Shown here: piece after piece, positions 6,744-8,937 of the stretch
How positions within the stretch are numbered: the stretch's first letter is position 1
Layout: the number at the start of each line of letters is the position of its first letter
Source of the DNA: Treponema sp.
GTDB lineage: Bacteria; Spirochaetota; Spirochaetia; Treponematales; Breznakiellaceae
Length of the DNA: 8,937 nt
Assembly (NCBI GenBank): GCA_031289935.1
Contig: JAITON010000219.1
Span: forward strand, 1 to 8,937
Reading direction: 5' to 3'
Position numbers and translations under genes: made by a program
Notes under the pieces: model-generated
What the model was told of the DNA's origin: nothing
Databases searched by the model: none
What the model saw: the letters and a program-made list of their open reading frames with translations, nothing else

Positions 6744-7565
6744 ATGGCGGATGCAGTTTTTCTATCCGATGCCGACTTTGAACAGTACCGCAGGCTGATT
6801 TACAATGAGAGCGGTATTAGTTTTACGGACACCAACCGGGCCATCCTGGAAGGCCGTCTTCGGGAACAACTCCGGAACAAAGGCATCGACTCGGTAAAGA
6901 GCTACTTTAGCACGATAGCCGCCAACCGGGAGGAGCTTAAGGCCTTTCTCGACTCCATCACCACCAACCTAACCCGGTTTTTCCGCAACCAAGCCCATTT
7001 TGACGCGCTCCAGCATTTTGTGGTCCCCGAATTGATAAAGATCAAGGGGGCAAGCGGCAATACCACCCTGAAAATCTGGAGCGCCGGCTGTTCCACCGGG
7101 GAAGAGCCCTATACCATCGCCATGCTGATGAGCGAAATCCTTCCGTGGCCCTGGAAATTCGACATCATCGCCAGTGATATCAGCCTCAAGTGCCTGATGA
7201 CCGCCAAGGGAGGCTTCTACGCCGATAACCGTATCGACGGCATCCCTCCGCGGTATTTGGGCAAGTATTTTGACAAGGTGGAGGGGGGCTACAAGGTTCA
7301 TGCCGGCCTCATGTCCAGGATTCGCTTCGACTATCACAACCTCAAGAACGATTCGGGGCAGCGGAACCAGGACATCGTGTTCTGCCGGAACGTGATTATC
7401 TACTTTGATGAGGCCGCGCAGCATGTGGCGATCAACCGCTTCTGGGATGCCATGGCGGCCAAATCTTTCCTGTTTATCGGCCATTCCGAGTCCCTCTTCG
7501 GCATGGGCACCAAATTTGAGTTCGTCAAGACCCAGTGGGCGACACTGTACCGGAAGTTTATCTAG
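6744..7565 (+). CDS. cheR: Chemotaxis protein methyltransferase CheR
   Basis: CheR uses S-adenosylmethionine to methylate glutamates on methyl-accepting chemotaxis receptors, opposing CheB in adaptation. The 273-residue product has the normal family length. An N-terminal helical domain (about 1-70) is followed by TTNLTRFFRNQAHF (73-86), the SAM-binding IWSAGCSTGEEPYT (111-124), ASDIS (143-147, Asp145 expected to contact the cofactor), FCRNVIIYFD (213-222) and GHSESLF (246-252). All expected motifs are present, and no C-terminal TPR or pentapeptide tether is seen. I use ATG 6744. A TTG six bases earlier is in frame, but it lies at the end of the -10 box and lacks a ribosome binding site. No Shine-Dalgarno sequence precedes the ATG, so the message is probably leaderless. 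cheB follows after 11 bp. Confidence 0.96.
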   Translation: MADAVFLSDADFEQYRRLIYNESGISFTDTNRAILEGRLREQLRNKGIDSVKSYFSTIAANREELKAFLDSITTNLTRFFRNQAHFDALQHFVVPELIKIKGASGNTTLKIWSAGCSTGEEPYTIAMLMSEILPWPWKFDIIASDISLKCLMTAKGGFYADNRIDGIPPRYLGKYFDKVEGGYKVHAGLMSRIRFDYHNLKNDSGQRNQDIVFCRNVIIYFDEAAQHVAINRFWDAMAAKSFLFIGHSESLFGMGTKFEFVKTQWATLYRKFI

Positions 7566-7571
7566 GGGGGG
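7565..7571 (+). promoter_or_regulatory. Shine-Dalgarno site of cheB (seven-G run)
   Basis: AGGGGGGG ends five bases before ATG 7577 and begins in the cheR stop codon. It marks ATG 7577 rather than the in-frame TTG at 7535 as the cheB start. Confidence 0.7.
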
Positions 7572-7576
7572 TAGAT

Positions 7577-8734
7577 ATGGCTGATGAAATTTCCGTTTTG
7601 ATTGTGGACGATTCGGCGCTGATGCGGAACCTGATTGGCCGGATGGTGGAGGGCGCCCCAGGTCTTGCGGTGGCCGATAAGGCTATGAACGGCGTTTTTG
7701 CCCTCCAGAAGATCCCCCGGGTTTGTCCCGATGTCATTATCCTGGACCTGGAAATGCCGGAGATGAACGGCATTGAGTTCCTCCAGGAACGGAAAAAGCG
7801 GGGCATCGACATTCCGGTAGTTATCCTGTCTTCTATTGCCTCTAGCGGGGCGAAGATCACCATGGAGGCCCTGTCCCTGGGGGCCAGCGATTTTGTGCAG
7901 AAGCCCTCGGGCTCCATTTCCGAGGACCTCCATACGGTTCGGGATACGGTGGTGGAAAAGCTCCTGGCCTACGGCGGCCAATACCGGCGGCGCAAAGGTA
8001 AAAAGGTCCTGGCGCCCGGTGAATATCCCCCCAAGGCCGAGGCTTCCCACACGAACCCGGAGATTGCCGCTATCCTCCGGGGGGGAGCTTCGGCGCCCGC
8101 AGGGCGACCCCCCAAGCCGCCGGCGCCGATTCGCCGGCCCGGCAGGACCGAGCTTATCGCCATCGGTATTTCCACCGGCGGCCCCGACGCCCTGCGGGTG
8201 GTTTTTTCCCAGCTTGATGCGGACCTCCAGGCGCCTATTGTGGTGGTCCAGCACATGCCCCCGGGATTTACCAGCGAATTCGCCAAGAGCCTGGACCGGA
8301 TCTGCCCCCTGGACGTGAAGGAGGCCGAGGACGGGGATGCCATCCAGCCGGGCCGCATCCTTATCGCCCAGGGGAACAAGCATCTGGAAGTGGAACGGAA
8401 GGCCGGCGGCCCGGCCGTTTACGGCCGCGTGCTGCTCTCCGATGCGCCCCTGGTGAGCGGCCACCGGCCCTCGGCGGACGTACTCTTTGCCTCGGTGGCC
8501 ATGCAGTACAAGAACAACGCCCTGGGGGTCATCATGACGGGCATGGGCCGGGACGGGGCCCAGCAGCTCGGGAACATCTACAAGGAGGGCGGCATAACCC
8601 TGGGCCAGGACGAGGCTACGGCCGTGGTCTACGGCATGCCCCGGGTGGCCTTTGAGCAGGGCCATGTGATGGAACAGGTCCCTCTGGACAAGATGGCCCG
8701 CCGCATCTGCGACATCGCCAAGACGAACCGCTAG
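7577..8734 (+). CDS. cheB: Chemotaxis response regulator protein-glutamate methylesterase/deamidase CheB
   Basis: CheB removes methyl groups from, and deamidates, chemoreceptors after CheA phosphorylates its receiver domain. The 385-residue protein has an N-terminal receiver (about 4-125) with Asp11/Asp12, the phosphorylation site Asp57 in LDLEMP, and Lys109 in the QKP motif. A Pro/Arg-rich linker (about 135-190) joins it to the esterase domain (about 191-380). The catalytic triad is visible as Ser199 in GISTGGP, His226 in VVQHMPPG and Asp326 in TGMGRDG, matching the Salmonella CheB Ser-His-Asp arrangement. It is co-transcribed with cheR. The start ATG 7577 is preceded by a seven-G Shine-Dalgarno run. 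The earlier in-frame TTG (7535) lies inside cheR and would add residues before the expected start of the receiver. The protein acts at the cytoplasmic receptor array. Confidence 0.97.
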   Translation: MADEISVLIVDDSALMRNLIGRMVEGAPGLAVADKAMNGVFALQKIPRVCPDVIILDLEMPEMNGIEFLQERKKRGIDIPVVILSSIASSGAKITMEALSLGASDFVQKPSGSISEDLHTVRDTVVEKLLAYGGQYRRRKGKKVLAPGEYPPKAEASHTNPEIAAILRGGASAPAGRPPKPPAPIRRPGRTELIAIGISTGGPDALRVVFSQLDADLQAPIVVVQHMPPGFTSEFAKSLDRICPLDVKEAEDGDAIQPGRILIAQGNKHLEVERKAGGPAVYGRVLLSDAPLVSGHRPSADVLFASVAMQYKNNALGVIMTGMGRDGAQQLGNIYKEGGITLGQDEATAVVYGMPRVAFEQGHVMEQVPLDKMARRICDIAKTNR

Positions 8735-8751
8735 GCTATGAGACCGGGGCG

Positions 8752-8775
8752 CACGGACCGGGTCGAAGGGCCGTG
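8752..8775 (+). terminator. Weak terminator-like hairpin after cheB
   Basis: CACGG (8752-8756) pairs with CCGTG (8771-8775), extended by CC/GG after one mismatch, with an 8-base loop. Only three T residues follow before an A-run, so intrinsic termination would be weak. It is the only hairpin close to the cheB stop. Confidence 0.4.
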
Positions 8776-8803
8776 TTTAAAAAAATGCTTTCGTAAAAAG
8801 CGC

Positions 8804-8832
8804 TTGACAAGTTCTACACTTGATGCTAGTAT
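8804..8832 (+). promoter_or_regulatory. Near-consensus promoter reading off the right edge
   Basis: TTGACA (8804-8809), a 17-base spacer and TAGTAT (8827-8832) with an extended TGC just before the -10 box form one of the strongest promoters in the window. The -35 and -10 hexamers are identical to those of cheR. A-tracts at 8779-8785 and 8794-8798 could act as an UP element. Transcription should begin near 8839. Confidence 0.75.
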
Positions 8833-8841
8833 AACAACGTT

Positions 8842-8937
8842 ATGCGTGGACCGGCAAAAGTAACAGCCTTTGATGCCTTGAGCGATGCAGCGGATAGCCC
8901 CTGCCGGGCTTTGTCCGCTAATTTCTGTGGTCGCATC
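8842..8937 (+). other. Start of an unidentified transcript: partial ORF or structured leader RNA
   Basis: An ATG at 8842 opens 32 codons without a stop to the end of the window (MRGPAKVTAFDALSDAAD...). It sits about 3 bases after the predicted transcription start and has no Shine-Dalgarno sequence. I do not recognise the protein. The same stretch can fold: AGCGGA (8889-8894) with TCCGCT (8914-8919), AGCCC (8896-8900) with GGGCT (8906-8910), and GATGC (8884-8888) with GCATC (8933-8937). It may therefore be the start of a leaderless gene or of a structured leader or small RNA. I cannot decide from what is visible. Confidence 0.35.

Noticed and set aside
7565..7571. Seven-G run at the cheR-cheB junction as a phase-variation tract
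   Set aside because: The run is short and is well explained as the cheB Shine-Dalgarno site. No evidence of length variation is visible.
7562..8665. Long open frame (367 codons) on the minus strand, antisense to cheB
   Set aside because: CheB on the plus strand has complete domains and catalytic residues. The antisense frame is a by-product of high-GC codon use and resembles no protein I know.
1..8937. Defence island, prophage, transposon, CRISPR or tRNA
   Set aside because: No integrase, transposase, cas gene, repeat-spacer pattern or tRNA cloverleaf was seen. All genes fit housekeeping, envelope or chemotaxis roles and share similar base composition.

Overview
The window is 8.9 kb of GC-rich, ordinary-looking bacterial chromosome. 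It holds six complete protein genes, the 3' part of a seventh at the left edge, and a promoter with the start of an unidentified transcript at the right edge. The combination of a TPR lipoprotein, a TraB-family membrane protein, CheR and CheB, next to a spirochaete-type secreted protein of unknown function, suggests a spirochaete, most likely a Treponema-like one. That assignment rests on gene content and recalled protein similarity, not on a search. I see no mobile element, CRISPR array, tRNA or rRNA.

Layout: (1) 1-603 (+) is the C-terminal part of a protein resembling the catalytic domain of 2-oxoacid dehydrogenase E2 acyltransferases, with a degenerate active-site motif. (2) 621-2045 (-) is an (alpha/alpha)6-barrel glycosidase-like protein of the trehalase/GH63/MGH1 type. 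It has its own strong promoter at 2088-2117 and a clear ribosome binding site, so I place its start at GTG 2045 rather than at the upstream TTG at 2159. (3) 2213-3970 (-) is a large protein of unknown function with one N-terminal membrane anchor. Its stop codon lies inside a long imperfect palindrome (2165-2217). (4) From the short divergent region 3971-4062, a TPR lipoprotein (4063-5499, +) and a TraB-family membrane protein (5496-6713, +) are read as a translationally coupled pair. (5) cheR (6744-7565, +) and cheB (7577-8734, +) follow as a pair with their own consensus promoter, whose -35 box overlaps the traB stop codon. (6) 8804-8832 is a near-consensus promoter reading off the right edge into a short open frame that could also be a structured RNA leader.

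CheR and CheB are the opposing methyltransferase and methylesterase/deamidase that reset chemoreceptors during adaptation. They are the only pair here with a well-understood joint role. The lipoprotein and the TraB protein may work together at the cell envelope, but this is inferred only from their overlap.

The most interesting pattern concerns gene starts. The genes that appear to open a transcription unit (the unknown membrane protein, the TPR lipoprotein, cheR, and possibly the right-edge frame) have good sigma70-type promoters. In each the -10 box ends only 5-9 bases before the ATG, and there is no good Shine-Dalgarno sequence. Their mRNAs would therefore be leaderless or nearly so. The internal operon genes (traB, cheB) and the glycosidase gene have clear Shine-Dalgarno sequences. 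I did not find a convincing undescribed multi-gene system.
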